Positions 30,388-40,380 of a DNA stretch of 64,000 nucleotides are shown in pieces. Every line of letters starts with the position of its first letter. The first letter of the stretch is position 1. The DNA lies in contig CM030933.1 of assembly GCA_018136815.1 (NCBI GenBank), positions 7,504,676 to 7,568,675 on the forward strand. The letters run 5' to 3'. The position numbers and the translations under genes were made by a program. Below the pieces are notes generated by a model. The model was not told the DNA's origin. It saw only the letters and a program-made list of their open reading frames with translations, and did no database searches. This stretch comes from Isochrysis galbana (lineage: Eukaryota > Haptophyta > Isochrysidales > Isochrysidaceae).

Positions 30388-31559
30388 CCTTAGCGTTCAA
30401 GATGCGTATTCGTCCGACAGTGCGCTCGAGCCAGGCTGGGTCCCTCGCCAGCGTCCAAGCGTGCTCTCCCGCCTCGCTCTCGCTCTGGCTCCGCAAAGTC
30501 TGCAAGGGAGTGTTTAAGGTTAAGGCCGGGGTGGGGTGGGGGGGGGGGCGGGGCAAGCCTCCGCCGGCGTTGAATTTAACTCCTTACTGCCGAAGCGCCA
30601 AAATTGGAGCTTCCACACTTTCTTTTGTCAACTGCTCGCTACCCGCTCACCGCGCACCCGTAGCCCCAAGCTCTCCGGGGACTCTGAGGGATATTCCCCC
30701 ACAGCCTTGGATAGCCGAACAGCCCATAGATTCGGTGATCTAGACATGAATCAAGTGGAAAACTGAAAAAAAAAGTGCAGCTCCAATCAATATCAATAGA
30801 CAATAGAGGGTTTTTGAGAAGGTTTCACTCGGGTTTCACTCCGGGGGTTTCACTTGCTCGACTACCGAGTAAAGCTGCGTGAAACCCGAGGAAAACAACG
30901 TTCTGCAAAATGGGAAACAGCGTTCTGCTGGCTGAGAGGGGTTTCACTGCGCCGCCCCGATGACGCCGTCTCTCGCTCCGTCTCACGACCATATGCATAT
31001 GATGCGGAAGGGCCCCCACTCCCGTTTGTTTCTTCTCTGTTTACGTGATTTTACGTCTCTCTTTATTTCGCGAATTTACCTTTAAGACCAAGGACCGTCA
31101 TATGAATTTTCTCGTCGTCACCGTAAGTAAACGATGAGTGACGAGTTCTTCTTCTCGTCGTCTACTTCTAAGTTGTCTCATAGGTACCTACGGAGGTATT
31201 ATGCCATAGGTATAGGTAGGGTCAATACCTATGTACCTCCGTAGTACATAGGTAGTCACCTTATTGTAGGTATGCCAGACCAATCACCATAGGTACTATG
31301 ATGTTGAATGCTGAATTTTGCGCCGCGGCGCGCGCGCGCGCACCGTTGTATACCTACCGCGCATGCTCTTATAATAATTATAGTGATGTTAGCAGGTAAG
31401 AGAAAGAGAGCAGCCTCTCTCTACTTCTCTCTCCTCAGGAGATTTCAAACACTCAGAGACATTATAGAGAAATAGACCCAACCTATCAATAGCTGACTAC
31501 AGACTACAGTAAGACGTAAGACACACTCACGTGCCATCATCGATATCTTCAAGCTCTTC
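30388..31559. other. Intergenic with palindromic cluster, no supported gene
   Basis: An upstream minus frame (30182-30556) overlaps the LNR-like gene in another phase and has no domain. 31170-31260 contains interleaved inverted words listed separately. (GC)n sits at about 31322-31342. Confidence 0.4.
31178..31257. repeat. Interleaved inverted repeats around CATAGGTACCTACGGAGG
   Basis: cataggtacctacggaggta is followed within 50 bp by tacctatgtacctccgtagt, its approximate inverse. A related cluster lies at 31915-32010, on the other side of the hAT relic, and could represent the second end of the same decayed element. Confidence 0.6.
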
Positions 31560-31780
31560 GGGGATCATCTCAATGTCCCAGAGCAACGTCTTGCTTTCCC
31601 AACACTCCAACTGCCAACTGGCTCTTCAGAAGAAGGTTAGTGTGCGCCCGCATCAGGCGCGGTCGACCGTCTTTTGGCCGAGCCTATTCCTCTTCTTTGA
31701 GTGGATCCACCCTTCTACGGACCAAGCGTGCTCGCACCCAGATGCGGAGCAAGTGAGTGCAAGCAAGCGCATCGCGGCAT
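31560..31780 (-). pseudogene. hAT-family transposase C-terminal relic (copy 2, frameshifted)
   Basis: The minus strand reads LTCSASGCEHAWSVEGW, IHSKKRNRLGQKTVDRA and then a stop; a one-base shift continues LMRAHTNLLL. This is the same dimerisation region as at 1660-1890, with an extra frameshift, so it is a dead copy. Palindromic CATAGGTAC clusters lie about 300 bp to the left and 150 bp to the right. Confidence 0.75.
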
Positions 31781-31924
31781 ACCTGAGGCTGGGCCACGAG
31801 GCCATACCTGCACCAACTACGCAACCTACGGCACTACGGAGTACCTACGCTCATATTGGAGTACCTACGCTCATATTACGCAGGCTTCTACGGCCATCGA
31901 GGCGGCCCGAGCCTCCGTAGTACC

Positions 31925-32010
31925 TATGGCATTTCCGTAGTATTATGCATAGTACTATGCATAGGTCAAGGCTGAATACCCCGTAGGTATTAGGTACCTA
32001 CGGGACATCT
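31925..32010. repeat. Palindromic cluster right of the hAT relic
   Basis: Contains cccgtaggta / tacctacggg arms around ttagg (about 31980-32004) and the near-palindrome tatgcatagtactatgcata. It shares words with 31178-31257 in inverted orientation. Confidence 0.6.
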
Positions 32011-32023
32011 TAGGTCTACTTCA

Positions 32024-32134
32024 GGCGAGAAGCGCTCAATCACCATCACCCACATCAAAGAAAAGCGTTCAATCACCATCAGCCTACACGTGGAACGCGT
32101 TCAATCGCCATCACCCCCACCGCATGGAAAAGCG
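32024..32134 (-). repeat. Tandem array D, copy 1 (about 34 bp units)
   Basis: On the minus strand, units start TGATGGYGATTGAACGC and alternate between a cgttccacgtgtaggc and a ttttctttgatgtggg second half; four units are seen. The same array in the other orientation lies at 37214-37365. Confidence 0.8.
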
Positions 32135-32455
32135 TTCAATCCGTCAGAGCGCGCGCGCGCGAAAGAACTAGAAGCTGAGACTTGGAAGGTGCATTCCTAC
32201 CATCACAACAAAGTGTCCCATGCCATCATAAGGCCAATTGGGCCCAATTCCGAAAAGTCGATTTTTCCCCTCCCCACCCCTAATCGGGGAAAACTGCCCT
32301 TTCTCCTATGTGGATCCTTGGTGTTTTTTTTTCATTTTCGTGCATAAAATGGCTCCAAATCGTTGATTTACCAGATGGACGCCCTCAATTAAAAGCCGCT
32401 GACCTCCACCTTCTGATGAGATGTAAATTCTTCCCCTCACTTCAAATAGATTGCC

Positions 32456-33205
32456 GTGGCCGGCCCTCCTTCGCGTTCAGATCCCCCCCCCCCTCCCCCG
32501 CAGATTTCCTCATTTCCTCTTCCCCCTCCCTCCGCAGTTTCCCCAGGAGGGGAGGGGAGCGACGCGCTCCATGACCCTATCTTTTTAAAGTTAGTTGATC
32601 GCTTCCCAGGGGGAGATCCGACCTGCCGCTTGTGCAGGCAAGCCGACGAATCGTCCACTCTGTGGCGACGGATGAAGGCAAGCCGCCTAAGGCGGCCGAC
32701 TGCGTACTGCGTGATCCGCTTCAACGACTGCAAGAACATGAAGCCTAGCGAGAAGACGCACCTGCTCGCGCTGCGCGACAACACCAACTCCACGCCGGCG
32801 GTCGCGCGGCATGTCGCAGTGTGGATGGTGGCGTCGCGCCGAGTGCACCATCGTGGACGAGGTCCATGGACGGTGGCGGTCCGTCCTTGCGTGGTGCTCT
32901 ACGAGAGGGGGCTGGGCGGCCGCGCGATCCGCGACGCGCGGGACAACCGCCTTTTCGCCGAGTGCCCCGCGTCCCACCAGCACGAGACGACCGACTTCGG
33001 TCCCTCCACTGACGGAGCGATCATCGACGCCCTGCAGTCGCACCCATGTACATGTACATATAACGAGTCGAGCATTGTAGCTAGACGCAGTGTGCATGCA
33101 ACAAGCAGAAGCAGCATCTCACAGGCACATAGGTCTCACACAAGGAGACCTCCACGACCATGGCATGTGATACATGGCGATGGGGCGAGGCTCACAACAG
33201 CCTGA
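32456..33205 (+). CDS. Hypothetical open frame, weak support
   Basis: A 249-residue frame with a Pro-rich start (PSRSDPPPPPPQ), one CxxC (DPTCRLCRQADESS) and then a basic region without recognisable domain. The sense-frame codon structure in 32600-32990 looks less biased than in flanking frames, so a real exon is possible. There is no family match, and the 5' third is clearly low complexity. Confidence 0.25.
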   Translation: MAGPPSRSDPPPPPPQISSFPLPPPSAVSPGGEGSDALHDPIFLKLVDRFPGGDPTCRLCRQADESSTLWRRMKASRLRRPTAYCVIRFNDCKNMKPSEKTHLLALRDNTNSTPAVARHVAVWMVASRRVHHRGRGPWTVAVRPCVVLYERGLGGRAIRDARDNRLFAECPASHQHETTDFGPSTDGAIIDALQSHPCTCTYNESSIVARRSVHATSRSSISQAHRSHTRRPPRPWHVIHGDGARLTTA

Positions 33206-33564
33206 GACCTCTCTACTACGGTAGCCAGCAGTTGCAACACAAATATGCATCCAAGCAAAGCATTCGGAGGAAAAGCTTTTGTAACACGTCTCCGCTAACC
33301 TGTAAGTGTTGCCATTTCCGCTGAAGGCAAGGTGACGCCTCGGCCGGTATCAAGTCCTTCAAGAGACGGATGACGTCGATGATGGCTGCTGATATTTGAT
33401 TGGAATTGTCAACCTCGTGCATACCCCATCTCAAGACGATACAGACGTAGTTTGGGTGTGTAAACACCTGAAAGTAGATCAAAGGAATGGTAAACGTTTC
33501 TCTCGCTCGTGCCATGTGGTAAGTCGATATGCGTGGGTGTGCATACGGTGGGGTTGGGAGAGGG

Positions 33565-34122
33565 TTAGCAGCTGACCTCCTCAACGAAGGATGCAATCAA
33601 ATGGCACAGCTGCATTGGATCGAGCATTCGCGGGTTCCGTAATTTGCCCTTGGGGATTATCTTGAGGCAGAAATTCTTCTGAGTTTTACGATCCACACCC
33701 TCCACCAACCTGTACCCTCGCCCCATGAGAAGCTGCTTCTTGAAAATGTACGCATTCTCAACCAAGCCAGATCGAAGTCTCAAGGGACCAGAGCTTGATT
33801 TCAAGCTGGCCTGCACAGCCACGGCGACTTCGTAATGATTCACATTTTGTGGCAAACTAGATGAAGGACTGCCCTCCAGAAACTCGATGAGCGGCAGCCA
33901 AGCCGAAGGTATTGAGGAGCCCTCCTCGGAATCGCACACCGACGTTGGCGACTGACAGTCAGGGACGTTGAAGCTAGGAGCAGTGTCTAAATACCCAGGT
34001 TGCTCGTCCCACTCTTCGTCGGGCTCCCAAACCGGTGCGAGCAGAGCTGGGGCAGAGGCGGACCGCTTCATGCACTTCTTGTCCCTCCGGCGACGGAGTG
34101 CTCTGTTGGATCTGGCCATCAT
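33565..34122 (-). CDS. Protein-kinase-like N-lobe fragment, 5' exon
   Basis: From the Met at 34119-34122 (MMARSNRALRRRRDKK), a basic and then acidic low-complexity region leads to AYIFKKQLLMGRGYRLVEGV and RKTQKNFCLKIIPKGKL. This resembles the glycine loop and the Ala-x-Lys strand of a CAMK-type kinase (here C-L-K instead of A-x-K). The frame stops at 33565 soon after EEVSC. A GT just before this stop could splice to a frame starting VFTHPNYVC near 33488, but I find no HRD or DFG motif downstream on this strand before 32000. Either the gene is truncated or its remaining exons are unrecognisable. A polypyrimidine/C-run (34215-34235) precedes the start. Confidence 0.4.
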   Translation of the reverse strand: MMARSNRALRRRRDKKCMKRSASAPALLAPVWEPDEEWDEQPGYLDTAPSFNVPDCQSPTSVCDSEEGSSIPSAWLPLIEFLEGSPSSSLPQNVNHYEVAVAVQASLKSSSGPLRLRSGLVENAYIFKKQLLMGRGYRLVEGVDRKTQKNFCLKIIPKGKLRNPRMLDPMQLCHLIASFVEEVSC

Positions 34123-34675
34123 GATGCGCTGCACCAGGAAGGGACAATGGAGCCCGAGCGTCCTCCCAGAGGCTTGCCAAGCAAGACCTGCAGCAGGCCG
34201 CGCGGTCCTGTTTTGCCCCTCCCCCCCCCCCGCCCAGCACCTTCCTCGCCCGATTCCCTTCCGTATCGCCCCGATGATCTCTCCTCCCTCTATGAACATA
34301 CTTCAGGTCTCTGCGAGTTCCTCAGTTCTTATCTCTCTCGGCTTCTCGCCCGCTTGCTCGCTCGAGGAAGAAGGTCTCTCTCTTAGGGGGGGTGTCATCA
34401 GCTCTTCTGACTGGAGCTTCTGCACGTCAATCTAAAGTAAACACAGAAGGCTCGGAGCCTCGCCTCGGAGGACAACTACTGGACTATCATTAGAGGCATT
34501 CGCTTCGTGGAACGGCCCGCTTCGTGGAACGGCCCCTGCCCCTTGCCATGGCTCCCAAGGCCCAATCCGAGCCCCCCGCACGCTCCAAGGTGCCCAAGGG
34601 GCAGTACGCAGTCCAGGCCCGAGATGCCCGCGCCCGCGCCCTGGACCGAGCGACCGAGCGCGCGCGCCGCAGGAA

Positions 34676-34864
34676 GTGCGAGATGCGGTTGCGTACTGCC
34701 ACGAGCGCAACGTCGGCGCCAAAGCCGCCATTGCCACAGGGCTGTTTCCACAAGCAACGAGGCACAAGGTGACCACTGCTCTACAAAAAGGAGCCAGTGG
34801 TGAGAAAGCACCGCGCGACGCGAATCGGCAGATCCTCACGAATGAGGAGCGCATGAAACTATGA
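34676..34864 (+). CDS. Helix-turn-helix-like fragment, possible transposase N-terminus
   Basis: The frame encodes AVAYCHERNVGAKAAIATGL, then FPQATRHKVTTALQKG and ANRQILTNEERMKL. The spacing (A-a-x-x-f-x-I-P-x-x-T ... LTxxEE) is that of psq-type DNA-binding domains at the start of several eukaryotic transposases. It ends at a stop with nothing recognisable downstream. It is probably a relic, and upstream phase is uncertain. Confidence 0.3.
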   Translation: MRDAVAYCHERNVGAKAAIATGLFPQATRHKVTTALQKGASGEKAPRDANRQILTNEERMKL

Positions 34865-35228
34865 AACTGTAGGCCGGTCACTCACACTCACGCTTTTTAA
34901 CCACTATTTTTCACCCCTCCTGGGTGTCCAAGGATTCCCCAGGGACCCCCCTTACCTGCCCCCCCAGACCCCCCCCCCCCCTCCCGCGAACCCCCTCTGC
35001 CCCACGAAAATCCATGGCGTCGGTGAGTGACTCCCCCGCCTTGTCCGGCCCATGGAGGTCTATTTTGGGAGAATGGGAGGATCGCGCGCGTGACGGAATC
35101 ACGGAATCAAAGCAGTGAATGTCGGGCGAATCCCCATAAGAAACGCGGAGGTTCCGCTTCGGCCGATCGCCGGCTGTCGGCCTCGCAATGGCTGCCAGCT
35201 GGTGAGAAGCTCAAGCGCCTCGTGAGGG
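34865..35228. other. Intergenic, C-rich
   Basis: C-runs at 34960-34985. No gene supported. Confidence 0.4.
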
Positions 35229-36572
35229 ATGTGCGAGGTCCCTGGTGGGTCGCGGCACGCCGACGTCAAGTTGGTGGATGGTAGCTGTCAATCTACCCAT
35301 CCGTTCTCGGGCCTTCCCAAGAACGGTGGTATTGCGGTCGTGAACAACAATCTATCTGAGCATTAGTACCACTACTCTCACTAGCCCGGTACTAACACGA
35401 CAGCCCTCAGCGCACCTGCCCGTACACCTTGCGCGTGCTGTTGTCACAGATACATACTACTATGTACTATGCACCCCTCCACATCTCCCCCCTCGCATGC
35501 CCCCGGCTCCCATTCTAACTCCCCACAAGTTAAAAAGGGGGAAAACCCATTGAGGCGGACCGGTCGACGCCGGCCGACTCTCCGGGAAAAAGCACCGGGG
35601 GGGGGGGAGGAACCTCTCGTCAAAAAAGAAGAACGGCCCTTACAGCTCTCGCCGCGAGCTGTCCTCGAGAAATAAAAGACTGCGCCTCGAGATACCTGCC
35701 ACAGTGGTTCCCGTAGGCGTCTTGAGTCTCTCCCTCCTCCTCTTCCTCCTGTCGCCAGCCGCCCCCCTCCGCCCATTTGCTAACGCAAATGGGTCTCGTT
35801 TCTCACCACACTCCATCGGGGGGGGTGCAAATCCCCCCCTCTCCCTCGTTCCATTCTCTTCCGCCCCGGTCCCTGCGGCGCGTCGCCATGCGGCGCGCCA
35901 TGGCCTGCTCTCAGAGGTCCTTCAGGGGCGCCCAGAGGACCAGCAGGGGCAGCTCAGGGGGCAGTGGAGGCTGGGGCTCAGCCCCTGGCCCCCCCTGCCT
36001 CTCCCTCGCTCGCCTCGCTGGCCTTGGGTGCAGCCCTGAGGCCCCTGTCTGCCTGGCGACCAGGGATGGGGGGGGGAGTCAGTACGAGAGCAGGCCCATG
36101 CGGGCCTGGGAGTGCGGCTCGCGACCCGCGCCCACTAGGGGTCTGGGCTGAATTGATGAGTGCCCTGCCCCTGCCAGAGGGCAGGGGCTGGGGTTGAATG
36201 TACGGGCCCACCCCGGGGGGTGTCCGCGATGGAGAGAGGGGGGCGCGAGGCCCCCATTGACCCCCACTTATAAAAGTAGGTGGTATTGCGGTCGTGAAGC
36301 CAACGTCGTCCTCGACGGCCTTGACGCACTTCTTCGCCGCCGGTCCGTACTACAACATGACAGACTATGATTTGAACGACGCGATCTCCGAGGTGCATGT
36401 TGCAGAGAACTGCACCGCTACCGTGTACGCGGCCATCGATAAACGCACCTCCGATGGGTCCGAGTTTGGGACACTGCATGGAGATGCCAAGTACGTCGGA
36501 GGGGAGGAGTACGGGGAAGGGAAGTTCAAGTCGAATGATATTTCATCCATTGAGGTGGCGTGCACAATGTGA
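35229..36572 (+). pseudogene. Beta/gamma-crystallin-like gene interrupted by element E1
   Basis: The left part is 35229-35344 and the right part 36299-36572. They join in frame (phase 2) across one copy of the 20 bp TSD to give about 129 residues. Readable parts are VDGSCQSTHPFSGLPKNGG on the left, and on the right HFFAAGPYYNMTDYDLNDAI, ENCTATVYAAID and GKFKSNDISSIEVACTM. The C-terminal pattern (C-x-x-x-x-Y ... ND-x-x-S-S-I-x-V) is that of a beta/gamma-crystallin or I36-inhibitor Greek-key motif. The left start follows an in-frame stop, so an upstream exon is possible. As it stands the 934 bp insert breaks the frame unless it is removed by splicing. Confidence 0.55.
35345..36278 (-). mobile_element. 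Retroelement derivative E1 with 20 bp TSD, inside a gene
   Basis: 934 bp flanked by ggtggtattgcggtcgtgaa on both sides (35325-35344 and 36279-36298). The left end (AGCATTAGTACCACTACTCT, CACTAGCCCGGTACTA, CCCCGGCTCCCATT) is shared with 39818-39967. The right end (CCCTGCCCCTGCCAGAGGGC ... gggcccacccc ... gaggcccccattgaccccca, hairpin cttataaaagtagg) is shared in inverted orientation with 63776-63900. The end hairpin resembles that of the A elements, so E is a sister family. No ORF is supported. Confidence 0.8.
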
Positions 36573-37213
36573 ATCGGTCACGTTTTGATGAATGGTAACG
36601 TTGTAAACGCTCTGCAGGCACAACACCCACTCTAAAATCGCGGCGTCTTCCTCCAGCACTTGGGCCTGGTGAGGCGGGTTCGGATCGAACGTCATGTCTT
36701 CTTGTGCAGCGTTGACGACGCTTTCGAATTGTTCCAGGTTGCCAGTGGCGAGTATATGAGGGCATTAATTCAGGCATTCCCCTTTAGATGCTCTTTTTCT
36801 ATTCGAGCCCAGACGCCCCTTTTTGGACACTCAGGTGTATGTGAGAATTTCTTCTTGTGCAGCGTGGATGACGCCTTCGTATTGGCGGTATATCCTGTCG
36901 AATTGTTCCAGGCTGTCAGTGGCGAATTGACTGTACGTTTTGTAGTGGTTCGTTATATCCATGAAATGTTGTAACTTTTCCTCTGCAGACTCGAGTGTGT
37001 CATCATTTCGAATGATGAAGTCATACTTTGGTGTGTTGTCCGGCAGCCCCCATACCTCTTGGAATTTCGCCTTGAGTTTCGTAATTATGTTTTGATTGGG
37101 TCATGCCGGAGGTACTGTATCCACCTCTCTTGCACTCACTGGGTAGTAGGAGTACATGAGGGCATTGATCTGTTGCAGGCATTCCTCCAGGTGCCCTTTT
37201 TTAGTTGAGTCGT
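36573..37213. other. Intergenic with a repeated host-like fragment
   Basis: Two diverged copies of a block (TTCTTGTGCAGCGTTGACGA ... TTCGAATTGTTCCAGG ... CAGTGGCGA) occur at 36698-36750 and 36853-36925, about 155 bp apart, with no clear protein. No gene supported. Confidence 0.45.
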
Positions 37214-37365
37214 GATGGCGATTGAACGCGTTCCCACGTGTAGGCTGATGGTGATTGAACGCTTTTCTTTGATGTGGGGGTGATGGCGATTGAACGCGTT
37301 CCACGTGTAGGCTGATGGTGATTGAACGCTTTTCTTTGATGTGGGTGTTGGTGATTGAGCGCTTC
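37214..37365 (+). repeat. Tandem array D, copy 2 (about 34 bp units, two alternating types)
   Basis: Five units, each starting tgatgg(c/t)gattgaacgc (last one ttggtgattgagcgc). Odd and even units have different second halves: cgttcccacgtgtaggc versus ttttctttgatgtggggg. The real period is therefore a pair of about 67 bp. Inverted copy at 32024-32134. Confidence 0.85.
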
Positions 37366-37922
37366 TCGCCTCTGGGGAAGGGGAAGGGGGTCGATAAGGG
37401 TTAAGGTTGGGTAGAAGGGAGGGTCACTAGCACGCTGCCTCACGCCGCACATGTAGCGGGGATTTTTAAGAAGATTTTTTTTATTTAGGTCCTCGTTTGC
37501 CCATTACCGATGGTGCCCTTCGCACCCCCCTGGTGAGTGACCGGGCTAGCTTCACCAGTGGTGTGTGGTGTCCTGGCCCTCTGCCCCTGCGGCATCACTC
37601 ATGCTGGAGCTGTCCCAGCAGCCTCATGGCTACGAAGGACTGCTGTGACAGAGTTGGGCACGCGTCAGGAATTGAGTGGACACGGAGTACTACTAAGACT
37701 GTGTGACGTGTGACCAATACTGGCGCGGCGGGGGTCTCTTGATTTCTAATGCGCTAACAGTAAGGAAAACAAGTAGGAGTAAAGCTGTCCTTGCTCCAGG
37801 TGGGCTGCGAGCCTCGCGCGCGTCGCGGCGACCTCTCGCCTCGGTGCCTGCCTCGCCCCCGGCCCGCCGCGCGGCCAGCGGGATTCCTCGCTCGCTGCGC
37901 GCTCGCCTCGTGTACTGATACG
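37366..37922. other. Upstream region of SF3B4
   Basis: No gene supported; a T-run lies at 37475-37485. The 132 bp before the SF3B4 ATG is open in frame but Arg/Pro-biased and is taken as 5' UTR. Confidence 0.4.
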
Positions 37923-39482
37923 ATGGACGGCGTCTTCGACCGCAATCAGGAGGCTACCTGCTACGTGGGGGACCTGGACAGCCAGGTGGACGAGGCACTT
38001 CTGTGGGAGCTGTGCGTGCAGGTGGGGCCCGTTGTCAATGTGCACGTGCCCAAGGACAAGCTGACTCAGATGCACATGGGCTTCGGGTTCGTCGAGTTCA
38101 AGGGGCAGCAGGACGCCGAGTATGCCATCAAAGTCCTCAACATGATCAAACTGCACGGGAAGCCGATCCGTGTGAATGCGGCTTCAAAGGACAATGAAAT
38201 CATGGATGTCGGTGCCAATATCTTTGTTGGAAACCTCGACCCCGAGGTGGACGAGAAGCTCTTGTACGACACCTTCTCAGCATTTGGGACCATCGTGACC
38301 ACTCCAAAGATTATGCGGGATCCGAACACCGGCAACTCGCGTGGCTTTGGCTTTGTGTCTTTTGACTCGTTTGAAGCGTCCGATGCTGCTATCGAATCTA
38401 TGAATGGTCAGTTCCTGTGCAATCGGCCCATCTCGTGCACGTACGCGATCAAGAAGGATTCCAAGGGGGAACGACATGGCTCGGCTGCGGAACGTCTGCT
38501 GGCTGCCAACAACCCGCTCCGAAAGCTTGCTGCTGGTGCAAGACCGAACCAATTCTTCGCCTCCGTCCCATCAGTAGGCGGAGCCCAGGCATCCACAGGA
38601 ATCCTGCCCCCCCCTCCGCCGCCTGGGGCACTGCCTCCGCCGCCGCCAGGGATGGCGCCTCCGTCATTTGGAGGGCCTCCAGCACCTCCCGGCATGCCTC
38701 CACCTCCCGGCATGCCTCCGCCTCCCGGCATGCCTCCGCCTCCCGGCATGCCTCCGCCTCCCGGCATGCCTCCGCCTCCCGGCATGCCTCCGCCTCCAGG
38801 CATGCCTCCGCCGCCCGGCATGCCTCCGCCTCCCGGCATGCCTCCGCCGCCCAGCATGCCTCCGCCGCCTGGCATGCCTCCGCCGCCTGGCATGCCTCCG
38901 CCGCCTGGCATGTCGCCATCGCCGGATATGCCTCCACCGCCGCCACCCGATGATATGCCGCCGCCGCCACCGCCGGATGAAGACATGCCACCACCCCCGC
39001 CACCCTCTGATGACATGCCACCGCCCCCTCCAAATGAGCCTCCTCCTCCTCCCCTGACGGCTCCAACCATGCTTTACGCTCAAGGCATGCAGCCGGCGCT
39101 AGGCATGCCCCCGCCGCCAGGCATGCAGCCGCCGCTAGGCATGCCCCCGCCACCAGGCATGCCACCTCCGCCAGGCATGCCACCTCCGCCAGGCAGCATG
39201 CCACACGGTTACATGCCCCAAGGGTACCATCTACCCCACATGATGGGAATGCCCCCACCAGGATATCCCCCGATGATGCAAATGCACCGGCCCAGTCACT
39301 CAAGGTTGCAAGGAGCGCCTCCCCACATGCCCCCCCCTCCAAGGCCGCCCAATGCCATGCCGATGCCTCTTGGCGCTCCATCCAGCATGCCGCCGCCATT
39401 TGGAATGCCACCACAAGCAACACCCCCACCCAGTATGCCACCACCTCCTGGGGACCCGCCCATGGGAGCCACCAACCACTGA
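37923..39482 (+). CDS. SF3B4: Splicing factor 3B subunit 4 (SF3B4/SAP49)
   Basis: 519 residues, one exon, from the ATG at 37923 ([20 protein letters not shown]). RRM1 (about 11-85) has RNP2 CYVGDL and RNP1 GFGFVEF; RRM2 (about 99-175) has IFVGNL and GFGFVSF. Linker and post-RRM words ([39 protein letters not shown]) are nearly invariant across eukaryotic SF3B4. The protein is part of the U2 snRNP SF3b complex and contacts pre-mRNA near the branch site. The C-terminal 290 or so residues are a Pro/Gly/Met tail in which PPPPGM is repeated more than ten times in a row (38690-38910). That expansion is longer and more regular than in animal SF3B4, and its DNA is a tandem minisatellite-like tract. 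Antisense frames here are shadows. Confidence 0.95.
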   Translation: MDGVFDRNQEATCYVGDLDSQVDEALLWELCVQVGPVVNVHVPKDKLTQMHMGFGFVEFKGQQDAEYAIKVLNMIKLHGKPIRVNAASKDNEIMDVGANIFVGNLDPEVDEKLLYDTFSAFGTIVTTPKIMRDPNTGNSRGFGFVSFDSFEASDAAIESMNGQFLCNRPISCTYAIKKDSKGERHGSAAERLLAANNPLRKLAAGARPNQFFASVPSVGGAQASTGILPPPPPPGALPPPPPGMAPPSFGGPPAPPGMPPPPGMPPPPGMPPPPGMPPPPGMPPPPGMPPPPGMPPPPGMPPPPGMPPPPSMPPPPGMPPPPGMPPPPGMSPSPDMPPPPPPDDMPPPPPPDEDMPPPPPPSDDMPPPPPNEPPPPPLTAPTMLYAQGMQPALGMPPPPGMQPPLGMPPPPGMPPPPGMPPPPGSMPHGYMPQGYHLPHMMGMPPPGYPPMMQMHRPSHSRLQGAPPHMPPPPRPPNAMPMPLGAPSSMPPPFGMPPQATPPPSMPPPPGDPPMGATNH

Positions 39483-39817
39483 CAGTATTTTGCCTTAATG
39501 TCGTTAACTACCATTTGTGTGTGTTTGCGGCCCTTCGTCACTTGTTTGTGGGGGCCACCCGATTTACGGCAGTTGTCGGATTGAGTGTTGAATTGCTACC
39601 AAAAAAGTCTTAAGATTCAGGCTACTACTGCTAGCTCCCCAAATATCCAAGACAAATTTGCGCATTAAGATGCCTACTACTATCTACTATGTCCCATAAT
39701 GTATATATATAGAGTAGTATGACGCCATTTCAAAGAAACGAAGAACAAATACCCGCAATCCTGTGGCGTTCATGGACGCTGTCACATCTTTTCTCGATAA
39801 CAATAATAAAATTATTA
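39483..39817. other. Intergenic, AT-richer
   Basis: SF3B4 3' region; tatatatagagtagtatg near 39705. No gene supported. Confidence 0.4.
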
Positions 39818-39967
39818 AGCGTTAGTACCACTACTCCCACTAGCCCGGTACTATCACGACACCCCTCAACGCAATTGCCCATACACCTTGACGTGTGTTG
39901 TCACTAGACACATACGCATGTGCACCCCTTCAAATCACCCCCCTCGCAAAACCCCGGCTCCCATTAC
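39818..39967 (-). mobile_element. E-element end fragment (E2)
   Basis: Matches the left 160 bp of E1 (35362-35520): GTTAGTACCACTACTC, CACTAGCCCGGTACTA, CACGACA, CCCCGGCTCCCATT. It stops exactly where the membrane-protein exon begins at 39968 (cag|TGG), so it either lies in the intron next to that exon or replaced it. No TSD found. Confidence 0.65.
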
Positions 39968-40380
39968 AGTGGACTTACTCGGTGCGCTCCTTGCACATCG
40001 AGTGTGACCCGAACTCAGCAGCGGCTAAACAAAAAGACAAATTAAAAGCTCGCAATAACAATAACGAAAGTATTCGCGCCAAGGGGGGTCGCAATCGTAG
40101 TCGGAGGCATCGTGCTCGCAGTGTGTGTGAGCTCCTTCTCGTGTGGAAACGCTCCTGTCCAAGCGACCCACCGAAAAGAATCCAAAGTGAGACGCCGCCG
40201 TGTTCCTTCCGTCGACATTTTATTTTGTAGTGCGTGCGTATATACTCAGGGTGGAAACGAAATGTGGGTCTATGTCCATGAAAATAATGGCTACTACAAC
40301 GTTGCTCGGCTGAAAGACATGGTAGGCCCCTTTCTGGGCATCTTTGTACCCATTACCGTGATATTTATATCCGGGATGAT

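Noticed and set aside
32024..37365. CRISPR-like look of arrays D (about 17 bp repeat with 17 bp spacers)
   Set aside because: The spacers are only two alternating sequences, the host is clearly eukaryotic, and no cas-like gene is present.
38408..39444. Long antisense and alternate frames over SF3B4 (glycine/arginine- or alanine-rich)
   Set aside because: They are shadows of the PPPPGM repeat; the sense frame has two intact RRMs.
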